The position numbers were made by a program, and so were the translations under genes. This document shows, piece by piece, positions 1 to 7,225 of a stretch of DNA of 7,227 nt. The notes under the pieces are model-generated. The model had not been told where the DNA came from. It was given only the letters and a program-made list of their open reading frames with translations, and searched no databases. Within the stretch, counting starts at the first letter, position 1; every line of letters starts with the position of its first letter. Origin of the DNA: Planctomycetota bacterium (GTDB lineage Bacteria; Planctomycetota; UBA8108); assembly GCA_002695115.1 (NCBI GenBank), contig NZOA01000024.1:21581-28807 (forward strand), written 5' to 3'.

Positions 1-2116
1 AGACCCTGCCGCCTGAGACCGCGGGAGGGAAGTAGACCGCCCCTCCCGTATAGGCCTTCCACACCTCCCTGCCATCGCCGTCGAGGGCGCGAACAACGCC
101 CGCGCGGTCGCCGAGGAATACCAGTCCGCCGGCGGTGACCGGGGCGGTCGGCATGGCGGCGCTGGGGGGGGTGAAGGTCCAGGCGCGTCCCAGGGTGTCC
201 GGCAGCGCCATGGCTGTTTTCGGCATGCGCCGGTTGTTGCCCTGGTAGGCGGGCCAGTCGTTTTTTCGAACGCTGAGCGCCGCGACGGTTTTCGTGTCTC
301 CTTCTCCCGGTTCGTGCCGGGGGCTGGCGCTTCCCGGGCTGGCAAGCTGGTCGCCGGCGGCGCAGAGGCTGATATGTCCGTAGAGCGAAAGCTGGCAGCC
401 GCACATCCAGGGTCCCCAGTACAGGTGGCCGTCTGAGATGATGACCCCGTCCTGGCAGGGAGGCCGCATGGGGGCGATGTGAGTGGCTGTATTGGATTCC
501 GTGTCGATCCGTACTGTGCCGCCGTTGGCGCGGAAGAAGACGCTGTCGATGCTTCCCGTCGCCCGGGTACAGGCGCGGCGCCAGGGCATCTTCTTCAGCA
601 CCTTCCCGGTGGCGTAGTCGAGGATCATGCCCCCGGATGAGCGCTGGGGTCCGGCCGCGTAGATGCCATCTTTCCTGAGAACCAGTTGGAGGTTGCCGAC
701 GGGGTTCTGCCACAGGAGCTGCCCGTCCCTGGCGGAGGCGCAGACCAGGCGGCTTCGAACCGGACCGGCGAAAAAGAGGAAGTCATCGGTACACTTGATG
801 TAGGTGGTGGTGGCGTAGCCCGTGACGTAGTGCTGGGCGCGGGCGTTTGTCCCGATTGCGTCGAGGAGGTTCTTGTCGGTATTTTTCCATGCCTGCTTTC
901 CCTTTTTCGTATCCAGGGCGGCGAGGAACTTCCGGGGACTGCAATAGTAGATTTTTCCCGAGCGCATGCAGACACCGCGGCTGTCGAGGTATTCCTTTTC
1001 AGAATGGCTCCAGTTGAGCTTTTTCGTGGCGAGGTCGATGGCCACGAATGTGCGGCCGTAGCCGAAGTTGGTCTTCGAGTTCTTGTAGTCGTGTCCCTGC
1101 CACATGCCCCAGGGCCAGTGTCCCAGCCCGGGATTGTCTGATTTCCTGGTGGTTACGTCGATCTCGGTCGCGCCGACAAGGGCGTAGAGAACCCCTTTTT
1201 CGATGGCCATCCACTTCCAGACAGGACCATCGGCAATTCCCTTCGCTATGGAGATCTCTGAGATTATCTTCCCGCTGGCTCCATCGATGACCTTGCAGGA
1301 CTCGTTGTCAGCCATGTAGAGGTGGTCATCCGTGGCGACCATGGTATTTCGGTGGATCATGAAACCCGGCTTGAGGGGGCGCTTCCAGAGGATTGTCCCG
1401 TTGTAGGCGCTGGCGCAGATCAGTGTATTCAGCATGGCGTTCTGGTTGGCCTTGTGGGCGATATGGCCGAAGGCCCGGTAGATGCGCCCCCCGGCCCCGA
1501 CGGAGATCTGAGGCATGGGACTGAATTTCGGTGCCGCGATGAATTGGGTGAGATAGGGCGCCTTCGCTACCCGGTCGGTTGACTGCGGGTTGTTGTCAGG
1601 ACCGTGATAGGGGTGGCTCCAACTGTCGGAACCCTCGAGCCGTGGCTTGGAGAGCTCCTTTACTCCCAGTCGGGCCCTGCCCCCGGGACGCAATACGCGG
1701 AGAATTTCTTTTTCGCTGACGTCAGCGGCGACGGCCTCGTCGACAAAGGCGACGTCGGCGAGATTGTCCGCGAGGTGGAGCCTGTCCAGGCTTCCCAGCT
1801 CGACGAAGATTCGCTTGCCCAGGAGCCCGGCCTGGCTTGCCGCCTCCCGGATCCTGCGGACCTGCTGTCGGCCGGGAGATTGAAAGAAAACGGTCAGCTT
1901 GCTCCTCTTTGCCAGGTTGACGACATAGTCTGAAACTTCCGTCCCAGGCCTGGCGATGACCACGGCGATGCCACGTTGAGCGGTGGACCACTGGAGGTCA
2001 TCCTGGACGTCCCGGGGAAGTGGAGCAGCCGGATCCGCGGAGAGAAAACCCGTTGTCGAGCCGAATGTTATGATGGCCAGCGCAAAGATCAGCAGAGAAC
2101 GCCATTGATTTTTCAT
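1..2116 (-). CDS. Exported PQQ-like beta-propeller protein with methyltransferase-like N-terminal region (3' end outside window)
   Basis: The minus-strand frame is open from the ATG at 2116 to the left edge: 705 codons, no stop, C-terminus missing. Residues 1-27 look like a Sec signal peptide (basic start, hydrophobic 8-24, cleavage near FLSA-DP). Residues 48-152 resemble a class I SAM-methyltransferase fold: a beta-strand-like AVVIA, the segment LHLADNLADVAFVD (113-126) and VLRPGG (141-146). The glycine-rich SAM loop is replaced by ARPGTE. The rest carries PQQ/WD-like blade motifs (A-x-D-G-x-x-x-W type) near 236-248, 277-288, 359-371, 400-411, 459-471, 499-509 and 677-688. Conserved-looking landmarks are WSHPYHGPDNNPQSTDR (166-182), GHWPWGMWQGHDY (332-344), ACTRATGS (515-522) and a CGC pair at 572-574. 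Eleven cysteines fall between 234 and 585. I recognise this architecture from PVC-group genomes, where its function is unknown. An in-frame ATG at 2158 would add 14 residues but spoil the signal peptide. Neither start has a clear Shine-Dalgarno. Confidence 0.9.
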   Translation of the reverse strand, partial: MKNQWRSLLIFALAIITFGSTTGFLSADPAAPLPRDVQDDLQWSTAQRGIAVVIARPGTEVSDYVVNLAKRSKLTVFFQSPGRQQVRRIREAASQAGLLGKRIFVELGSLDRLHLADNLADVAFVDEAVAADVSEKEILRVLRPGGRARLGVKELSKPRLEGSDSWSHPYHGPDNNPQSTDRVAKAPYLTQFIAAPKFSPMPQISVGAGGRIYRAFGHIAHKANQNAMLNTLICASAYNGTILWKRPLKPGFMIHRNTMVATDDHLYMADNESCKVIDGASGKIISEISIAKGIADGPVWKWMAIEKGVLYALVGATEIDVTTRKSDNPGLGHWPWGMWQGHDYKNSKTNFGYGRTFVAIDLATKKLNWSHSEKEYLDSRGVCMRSGKIYYCSPRKFLAALDTKKGKQAWKNTDKNLLDAIGTNARAQHYVTGYATTTYIKCTDDFLFFAGPVRSRLVCASARDGQLLWQNPVGNLQLVLRKDGIYAAGPQRSSGGMILDYATGKVLKKMPWRRACTRATGSIDSVFFRANGGTVRIDTESNTATHIAPMRPPCQDGVIISDGHLYWGPWMCGCQLSLYGHISLCAAGDQLASPGSASPRHEPGEGDTKTVAALSVRKNDWPAYQGNNRRMPKTAMALPDTLGRAWTFTPPSAAMPTAPVTAGGLVFLGDRAGVVRALDGDGREVWKAYTGGAVYFPPAVSGGRV

Positions 2117-2231
2117 GGAGGAGGTCCTGTGCCAGTGATTCAACTGAAGAAGGTTCATTCAGACAACGGTCTATAGTGCTGTCTCGCTCCATGAGAGAAC
2201 CATAGAATTATCTCCGAGGAAGCTGATTTCA

Positions 2232-2253
2232 CCGGGGTTTTCAGAAACCCCGG
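2232..2253 (-). terminator. Perfect 9-bp hairpin over the stop codon of the last operon gene
   Basis: CCGGGGTTT at 2232-2240 pairs perfectly with AAACCCCGG at 2245-2253, leaving a 4-nt loop. The hairpin contains the TGA stop (2243-2241) of the upstream minus-strand gene, so its final codons form one arm. It lies at the 3' end of the NfeD-FloA unit, before a 124-nt gap to the next gene. On the minus strand no run of T follows the stem, so it is not a classical Rho-independent terminator. It may act as a 3'-end stabiliser or as a terminator without a U-tract. Confidence 0.45.
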
Positions 2254-2951
2254 CGCGGGTAGCCGAGGCGTTTTTCGAGCGCCTTGGGAGGGCCGAGGAT
2301 GACCTGGCCGATGATGGCCTGTCGAAGGCTCATCTTGCCGACACCCAGCGCCGCGGGCAGGCGTAAATATCCATCCCTCTTGCGCGCATTGGATTGGGTG
2401 CTCGTATGGACCGTGAGCTCTTCCTCGATGCCGATGGCCTGCTCCCGGACATGTTCCGTGGAGGTCCTGGGTACGGAAACTCCCGCCTGCAGATCGGTCG
2501 AGTGGGGATTGAGGATTTCTTCACGGGGATTGCGTATGGTTCCCGGGATCCGATCTCCTGAACGCCGCTTCTTTCGCTGGGACGCCTCCGCCGCGACCTC
2601 AACCGATTTCCATTCCGGTTCCCCCCCGGCATCTTTCGTCCCGGGTACGGCGCTGACCTCGCTCGAGAGCAGCGCGGGGGCTCCCTCGAGATCATCATCT
2701 CCGTAGTAGGCATCCTCAGGATCTCTCGGGGGCGGTGTGGGTGCGCGAGCCTCCCGGGCGGCAATCGATTCGTTCTGCTCACGGATTTTTTCTAGAAATT
2801 GGAGGGCCGGACTTTTTGGGCGGTTAGCTTCACCCGCCTGCCCCTGGGGTTTCCCGGCGGCGAAGAGGTTCTTGGCGATGAACCGGATGATGCCGCCGCC
2901 GAAGATGATCAGCAGGATGATGAGCTGGAGCCAGTCGCCATTGCCGGGCAT
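2241..2951 (-). CDS. Single-span membrane protein of unknown function, last gene of the NfeD-FloA unit
   Basis: A 236-residue protein that I do not recognise as a named family. Residues 7-23 form one hydrophobic helix (LQLIILLIIFGGGIIRFI), with a basic flank after it suggesting a cytoplasmic C-terminal region. Residues 35-200 are rich in charged residues, Pro and Gly and are probably disordered. They include an acidic patch (78-89, with YYGDDD) and a basic patch (QRKKRRSGDR, 125-134). The C-terminus, 206-227 (MSLRQAIIGQVILGPPKALEKR in part), looks like a helix ending in LGPPKAL. I recall similar tails on small proteins next to floA in PVC bacteria, but that is memory, not a search. The ATG overlaps the floA stop by one base (TGATG), with a GGTGGAG stretch about 10 nt upstream, which implies translational coupling. 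It occupies the place of yqfB in Bacillus, without visible similarity. A role as a FloA or NfeD partner is inferred only from position. Confidence 0.8.
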   Translation of the reverse strand: MPGNGDWLQLIILLIIFGGGIIRFIAKNLFAAGKPQGQAGEANRPKSPALQFLEKIREQNESIAAREARAPTPPPRDPEDAYYGDDDLEGAPALLSSEVSAVPGTKDAGGEPEWKSVEVAAEASQRKKRRSGDRIPGTIRNPREEILNPHSTDLQAGVSVPRTSTEHVREQAIGIEEELTVHTSTQSNARKRDGYLRLPAALGVGKMSLRQAIIGQVILGPPKALEKRLGYPRRGF

Positions 2952-3970
2952 CAGGTGACGGCTCCACCGTTGTCGGAGCTTTCATCGTCTTCATTCGAGA
3001 GGCTCTCTCTCATGTCGGTGTCGGCCTGGATATTGCGGAGATTGTAGTAATCCATGACACCGAGATTGCCTGTTTTGAAAGCTTCCGCGATCGCCTTGGG
3101 GATGGCCGCTTCGGCGAGGATGACCTTGGCCTGGTTTTCCTTTCCGAGAGCTTCCATTTCCTGGCCGCGGGCGACGGCGCGGGCCCGCTGGGCCTCGGCT
3201 TCAGCCTGTGCCCGGCGCTTTTCGGCCTCGGCCTGGTTGGCCATCAGCACGGCGCCGATATTCTCTCCCACGTCAATGTCGGCGATGTCGATCGAGACGA
3301 TCTCGTAGGCCGTTCCCGCGTCGAGGCCAGCGTCGAGGACCTCCTGGCTTATCTTGCGGGGATTGGCCAGCACCACCTTGTGGCTCTCAGCCTGGCCGAT
3401 TCCGGAGACGATTCCCTCTCCTACCCTGGCGATGACAGTCTCCTCGGTGGCGCCGCCGACCAGTCTGTCGATGTTGGTGCGGACGGTTACACGGGCCTTG
3501 CACTTCAGCTGGATTCCATTCGCCGCGACAGCATCCACAGTCTGCTTGCCGGATTCCGAGCTTGGGCAGTCGATCACCTTTGGATGGACACTGGTTCTGA
3601 CCGCGTCGAGAACGTCCCTGCCGGCGAGGTCGATCGCCGCCGCGCGCTCGAAGGTGAGATCGATGTTGGCGCGGTCGGCCGCGATCAGGGAACGGATCGT
3701 GGCCGTCACGTTGCCGCGGGCCAGCACGTGGGCCTGGAGCTTGTCGATCGAAACGGGGATGCCGGCCTTGTGGGCCATGACCAGCACATCGATGATCAGC
3801 CTGGAGTTGAGCTTCCTCAGGAACATCCCGATGAACTCGAACACACGCACGGGGCACCCTGAAGCCCTGGCCTGCAGCCAGAGGGATCCGAACTTGATGA
3901 AGAAGAAAAGAAAGAAAACACCTACCAGCAGCCCGAAAATACCGACGATCATCCATATACTGTTATCCAT
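2951..3970 (-). CDS. floA: Flotillin-like protein FloA (UPF0365 family)
   Basis: FloA is a bacterial flotillin that oligomerises at the inner face of the membrane and marks functional membrane microdomains. The protein has 339 residues, close to the roughly 330 of Bacillus FloA. Residues 6-27 are a very hydrophobic membrane-embedded segment ([20 protein letters not shown]). The SPFH-type core follows at about 40-235, including [20 protein letters not shown] (86-105) and [20 protein letters not shown] (220-239). An Ala/Glu/Arg-rich coiled coil runs through 244-290, with the flotillin-type repeats [19 protein letters not shown]. The tail [20 protein letters not shown] (301-320) is typical of the family, followed by a short acidic end. 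The start is supported by AGGAG at 3982-3978, 7 nt before the ATG. The ATG overlaps the upstream short NfeD gene by 8 nt, and the stop overlaps the next start by 1 nt, so the three genes are probably co-translated. The gene is complete, with no unusual residues seen. Confidence 0.97.
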   Translation of the reverse strand: MDNSIWMIVGIFGLLVGVFFLFFFIKFGSLWLQARASGCPVRVFEFIGMFLRKLNSRLIIDVLVMAHKAGIPVSIDKLQAHVLARGNVTATIRSLIAADRANIDLTFERAAAIDLAGRDVLDAVRTSVHPKVIDCPSSESGKQTVDAVAANGIQLKCKARVTVRTNIDRLVGGATEETVIARVGEGIVSGIGQAESHKVVLANPRKISQEVLDAGLDAGTAYEIVSIDIADIDVGENIGAVLMANQAEAEKRRAQAEAEAQRARAVARGQEMEALGKENQAKVILAEAAIPKAIAEAFKTGNLGVMDYYNLRNIQADTDMRESLSNEDDESSDNGGAVT

Positions 3971-4469
3971 TACCGGGCTCCTGTGCTTGTTTGCCGTTCT
4001 CGGACAGTTCTTTTACGACTACCCTGTTACCACTGGTTTCTATCACTTTAACCTGCTTGTCTTTTTCGATAAAGCCGCGCGAGGCGACCACGTCTACTCT
4101 CTTGCCATCGATCAGGGCCACACCCGCCGGCCTGAGCGCGGACTTCGTTACGCCGGACCTGCCCATGACCCCGGCGATCTCATTGTCGACCGAGCTGAAG
4201 GCGTCGGCGTCCTGGGTTTCCGTCAAGCTGATACGTCTGAGCATGAAGGAGAACATGGAGATTACAAAAAAGATCGAGGCAATTGCAATGATGGAACCGA
4301 GCAGGATCAGCCCCTGGTGGAAAAACCCGTAGATGCCCAGCGCCAGCGAGGCGAGAGCCACGATGCCGATGATCCCCCCCGAGGGTATGAAGACCTCGAG
4401 GAAGATGAGGGCTACGCCGATTCCCAGGAGGAGATAGGAAAAGAAGGGATCAGAAATAATCGCGTCCAT
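3963..4469 (-). CDS. Short NfeD-type membrane protein (transmembrane segments plus OB-fold domain)
   Basis: A 168-residue protein of the short NfeD class (no protease domain). Hydrophobic segments at about 11-30, 32-50 and 55-77 give three membrane helices, the first with the family-like [14 protein letters not shown]. Residues 98-154 form the soluble NfeD OB-fold domain: [20 protein letters not shown] followed by [20 protein letters not shown]. The OB domain closely parallels that of the long NfeD just upstream (same LRPAG, VDVVA and GFIEK/EFIEK elements). Proteins of this class are thought to anchor or modulate flotillin assemblies through the OB domain. The ATG at 4469 is preceded by GGAG (4478-4475) with a 5-nt spacer. 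It begins 12 nt after the long NfeD stop and ends inside the floA start (8-nt overlap), so it belongs to the same transcript. Membership in the NfeD family is clear; the physical partnership with FloA is inferred from gene order and known family behaviour. Confidence 0.93.
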   Translation of the reverse strand: MDAIISDPFFSYLLLGIGVALIFLEVFIPSGGIIGIVALASLALGIYGFFHQGLILLGSIIAIASIFFVISMFSFMLRRISLTETQDADAFSSVDNEIAGVMGRSGVTKSALRPAGVALIDGKRVDVVASRGFIEKDKQVKVIETSGNRVVVKELSENGKQAQEPGNG

Positions 4470-4481
4470 GTTTTCTCCGCC

Positions 4482-6086
4482 CTAGGCGCCCGATTCCATA
4501 CGGGAAACGACTATGCGTGTCGATGTGCATTCCCGGATGATCACCTGCTCGCCTTTTTCAATAAACTCTCCATCGGCGACGACATCCACCTGCTCGCCAT
4601 CTTCGAGGGAGATAATTCCCGCCGGACGCAGCGGCGATTCACAGAGCCCGGTCTTTCCCAGGAGGTGGACGTTTCCTCTCAGGGATTCTTCAGCGGTATC
4701 GGCATCCGGAACCCCGGTGAGGATTGAGCTGGTCACGAATCCGCCACTGACCCCGGCTGGTAAAAATCGCAGGATCACGAAGAGCAGGGCGAACGAGGCC
4801 CCCAGGCCGGTGGAGATCAGCATGAACGCCTCCTGGTAGCTCAGGTGCTCTCCACCGGGGAGCGTAGTGCTTGGCACCATGGCCATGACCAGGCTTCCAA
4901 AGCAGAGGAGACTCCCGGCTACGGCGAAAATTGCGATCCCCGGCACCAGGCCGATCTCGATGCCGATGAGTCCGATGCCGACGAGGAAGAGGACGACCTC
5001 GAACCAGGTGGTGGTGGGCTCCAGGGCGCCGCTTTCGGGGTACATGCCCCCGACGACGAGCAGGGTGAAACAGGCGATTCCGATGAGCCCGGGGACCATG
5101 GTGCCGAGCATCTTCAGCTCGATGGTGATTCCGAGGATGATACCGAGGACGAGAAAGAACCGTACCAGCGGGTGGTTCAGGAAATCAATCAGCCCCTGGC
5201 CGCTCAGGGAGTGTTTTTTCATGGCGCCGCGGCCGACGACGAAGACGGACTCCTCCGGCAGGTCCAGTTTCATCTCGAGCAGGAGACTCTTGTAGCGGTC
5301 ATCACCGGCCTCGATTCCGCGGTAGCGGACCCAGTCGTATTCGAAGGCTCTCTTCTGGTCCAGGCTCAGCAGTTCTCCCCTGTTGAGGATCTTTTCCGGA
5401 TCGTGGTAGTCGCTTTTACGCTCGACAGGGTCGGAATTGTTGAGGTCGGCCTGGTACCAGAAGACATAGCGGCTGCCTGGATCCGGCGCTCTGCGCCGAA
5501 GCGAGTGTACGGCTTCCCGGGCGGGCATGATCATCAGGCTTGCGAGAAGTTGCGACCGTTTCCTTCTCTCACTGTAGCCTACGACCGCCTGCAGGGAACT
5601 CTCGAGAACCTCAGGGGGAGCCCCGCCACCCTCACCGGCTCCCAGCCTGGCATCGGGGCCCATGGCGATCTCCCGGCAGGCCAGCACTGGTATCACCGCC
5701 GCGCCCGTGGCCTGCGCCTCATCGGGGATGAAGGCGACCGTCGTTTTTCCCCGGAGCTCACCGAAGATGTAGTTTCCCAGCTCGATGGCGGCTTCGTAGG
5801 AGCCGCCCGGGCTGTCGACCTCGAACACGATCCAGTTGATGGAGGGCTCGCGTTCGATCCAGGCGCTCACCTCCGAGATGGAGCCGGCGACGCTCTTTTT
5901 GTCCAATGCGCCGCTGAGGGGGACGATGAGCAGCTTCTCATCGGCGACTGTACCAGCGTCATTCTGCGCGCGCAGACACGCGCCTGCGGCCAGGACAATC
6001 AGAATCGCCGTGGCAGGCGCGACGGGTCTTTGTGCCGCCGAACACTCTCCAGGTACCGGGCTGGTATACAACTGCCAGAAATGCAC
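4482..6086 (-). CDS. nfeD: Long NfeD / ClpP-class membrane protein, probably catalytically inactive
   Basis: A 534-residue protein of the long NfeD type. Hydrophobic residues 26-40 look like a signal peptide or anchor. A ClpP/SppA-like serine-protease domain spans about 50-290, with FEVDSPGG at 88-95. Membrane helices lie near 306-325, 329-348, 362-381, 383-403 and 420-441, and a C-terminal OB domain at 468-530 (GKTGLCESPLRPAG, VDVVADGEFIEKGEQV). In the archaeal homologue PH1510 the dyad is Ser97 (AASAG) and Lys138 (APPK). Here the matching places read QATG (Ala126) and APPE (Glu159). No serine occurs between 97 and 162 and no lysine between 115 and 175, so the protein is probably a pseudoprotease (comparison from memory). 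The start is GTG at 6086, directly after an in-frame TAA and without a clear Shine-Dalgarno; TTG at 6071 is an alternative. It leads the short NfeD-floA unit, and a candidate promoter lies upstream. Family assignment is firm; loss of activity is inferred. Confidence 0.93.
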   Translation of the reverse strand: MHFWQLYTSPVPGECSAAQRPVAPATAILIVLAAGACLRAQNDAGTVADEKLLIVPLSGALDKKSVAGSISEVSAWIEREPSINWIVFEVDSPGGSYEAAIELGNYIFGELRGKTTVAFIPDEAQATGAAVIPVLACREIAMGPDARLGAGEGGGAPPEVLESSLQAVVGYSERRKRSQLLASLMIMPAREAVHSLRRRAPDPGSRYVFWYQADLNNSDPVERKSDYHDPEKILNRGELLSLDQKRAFEYDWVRYRGIEAGDDRYKSLLLEMKLDLPEESVFVVGRGAMKKHSLSGQGLIDFLNHPLVRFFLVLGIILGITIELKMLGTMVPGLIGIACFTLLVVGGMYPESGALEPTTTWFEVVLFLVGIGLIGIEIGLVPGIAIFAVAGSLLCFGSLVMAMVPSTTLPGGEHLSYQEAFMLISTGLGASFALLFVILRFLPAGVSGGFVTSSILTGVPDADTAEESLRGNVHLLGKTGLCESPLRPAGIISLEDGEQVDVVADGEFIEKGEQVIIRECTSTRIVVSRMESGA

Positions 6087-6099
6087 TTAAATGTTTCCC

Positions 6100-6139
6100 G
6101 TAAATCAGTTTGTGAAGAAAGCACCGAGGGCTGATTTTC
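6100..6139. repeat. Inverted repeat in the leader of the NfeD-FloA unit
   Basis: On the plus strand GTAAATCAG (6100-6108) and CTGATTTTC (6131-6139) are inverted copies matching at 8 of 9 positions, with the inner 7 bp perfect, separated by 22 nt. One arm overlaps the candidate -10 box (6139-6134), and the other lies about 15 nt before the GTG start of the long NfeD gene. This could be a two-site operator or a chance AT-rich repeat. If transcription starts near 6127, only one arm is in the RNA, so a leader hairpin is less likely than a DNA-level site. Confidence 0.3.
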
Positions 6140-6163
6140 GGCTTTAAGGAGCCATCCTGTCAA
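6134..6163 (-). promoter_or_regulatory. Candidate sigma70-type promoter of the NfeD-FloA unit
   Basis: On the minus strand a perfect TTGACA (6163-6158) is followed, after 18 nt, by GAAAAT (6139-6134), which matches TATAAT at four of six positions. Transcription would start near 6127, about 40 nt before the GTG start of the long NfeD gene. The position in the 104-nt spacer after selD fits a promoter for the four-gene unit. The -10 box and spacing are suboptimal, and the call rests on pattern alone. Read-through from selD remains possible, as no terminator hairpin is seen after selD. Confidence 0.35.
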
Positions 6164-6190
6164 AAGAAAACAGAAGTGGTCGCAGAGCGC

Positions 6191-7225
6191 TCAGTCCCCG
6201 GGCTCGAGGTATACCGATTCAGGAACACGCCCCCGCTCCCGGACCTCCCCGATGACAGCGGCGCAGGGGTAGCCTAGCTCCCGGAGTCGTTCGAGACAGT
6301 GGTCGGCTTTTCGGGCTGGAACGCTTGCAAGGAGCCCACCGGAGGTCTGGGGATCGAAGATCAGCGGGTAGCATGGAGCGGCGGCCGCCTCCTCGGTATT
6401 GGCGATCGCTCGGCGCAGGCGCAGGTTCTGCGGCTGGAGGGTGCTGAAGATACCTCGCGACACGGTCTCGATGGCTCCATCGAGCAGGGGGATTCTCTCG
6501 AGGTTGATCCTGACGTCGACCCTGGAGGCCCGGGTCATTTCGACCAGGTGGCCGAGGAGCCCGAAACCGGTCACATCGGTACAGGCCGTCGCATCGAATT
6601 CGTGGAGGCAGGTCGCTGCGGCGAGGTTGCTCTGGAGCATCGAGGCGAGGGCTCCCTCTATCCAGCGTCCTTTCGCGGCCAGGCGCATATCCGCCGCGAA
6701 GAGGGTCCCGGTGCCGAGCGCCTTTGTCAGCAGGATGCGATCTCCCGGCCGCATACCGCTCTTCTGGAGGATCTTCTTCGGGTCGACCAGGCCGTTGACG
6801 GAAAATCCCAGGGAGAGCTCATTGCCTTCGCTGCTGTGGCCTCCGACCAGGGCGGTTTCCGTCTCAGCGAAGATCTCCAGGGCGCCGCTCAGCATCTGCT
6901 CGAGGAGGTCCTCGACCTTCTCCTCGGGACCGTAGGGAACGGTCGCCACCGCGAGCGCTGACTGGGGCGCCGCGCCCATCGCGAAGATATCTCCGAGGCT
7001 GTGATTGGCGGCGATCTTGCCGAAGACGTAGGGATCCTCGACGATGGCCCTGAAAGAGTCGATGGTCTGTACCAGCACCTTGCCCCTTGGAGTCCTGGTG
7101 ACAGCGGCATCATCGGGAGCATCGAGGCCGATGAGCACATCTTTGCGTTGAACAGGCGAGAGCCTGCCGATGACCCGGGAGAGCACTGTCGCTCCCACCT
7201 TGGCCCCGCAGCCGCCGCAGCGCAT
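6191..7225 (-). CDS. selD: Selenide, water dikinase (selenophosphate synthetase), possibly C-terminal part of a longer fusion
   Basis: SelD makes selenophosphate from selenide and ATP, the selenium donor for selenocysteine and for 2-selenouridine in tRNA. At least 344 residues are present, a full catalytic unit. The catalytic Cys/Lys pair is C6 and K9 in CGGCGAKVG, a Cys rather than Sec form. Metal and ATP-binding elements follow: DAPDDAAV (35-42), TIDSFRAIVEDPYVFGKIAA (54-73), LGDIFAMGAAP (78-87) and GGHSSEGNE (128-136). CTDVTGFGLLGHLVEM (215-230) and FDPQTSGGLL (290-299) are hallmark motifs. The frame stays open to the right edge, only two bases beyond the ATG. The sequences MRCGGCGAKVG, LGTGTLFAADMR and LASMLQSN are those I associate with SelD fused behind an FAD-dependent pyridine-nucleotide oxidoreductase domain, so this Met may be internal. 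The downstream neighbour is the NfeD unit after a 104-nt gap; no functional link between them is evident. Confidence 0.95.
   Translation of the reverse strand: MRCGGCGAKVGATVLSRVIGRLSPVQRKDVLIGLDAPDDAAVTRTPRGKVLVQTIDSFRAIVEDPYVFGKIAANHSLGDIFAMGAAPQSALAVATVPYGPEEKVEDLLEQMLSGALEIFAETETALVGGHSSEGNELSLGFSVNGLVDPKKILQKSGMRPGDRILLTKALGTGTLFAADMRLAAKGRWIEGALASMLQSNLAAATCLHEFDATACTDVTGFGLLGHLVEMTRASRVDVRINLERIPLLDGAIETVSRGIFSTLQPQNLRLRRAIANTEEAAAAPCYPLIFDPQTSGGLLASVPARKADHCLERLRELGYPCAAVIGEVRERGRVPESVYLEPGD

Noticed and set aside
625..1214. Several short frames on both strands within the propeller gene
   Set aside because: They are out of frame with the continuous 705-codon propeller reading frame, which explains the whole region with recognisable motifs.
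2170..2199. Possible promoter for the propeller gene (TATAGA at 2175-2170 on the minus strand)
   Set aside because: The -10 matches only four of six positions, and the best -35 (TTCTCT at 2199-2194) only three of six. This is no better than expected by chance in a 124-nt spacer.
3354..4727. Plus-strand open frame of 457 codons antisense to floA, short NfeD and the end of long NfeD
   Set aside because: It crosses three well-supported genes and shows no family motif. Its length comes from GC-rich codon bias on the coding strand.
5976..5993. Lipobox at the end of the long NfeD signal segment (LAAGAC, Cys37)
   Set aside because: Position -3 is Ala rather than Leu, Val or Ile, and the hydrophobic stretch continues with no clear lipoprotein context. 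A normal signal peptide or anchor fits as well.
4845..6134. Plus-strand open frame of 429 codons antisense to the long NfeD gene
   Set aside because: Its translation is rich in charged low-complexity residues with no recognisable domain. The opposite strand encodes a complete NfeD protein across the same bases. It is a high-GC shadow frame.
6161..6192. Possible terminator after selD (palindrome GAGCGCTC at 6185-6192 followed by a T-rich stretch on the minus strand)
   Set aside because: The palindrome has no room for a loop, its next flanking bases mismatch, and the T-rich stretch is interrupted and set back from it. It is not a convincing terminator.
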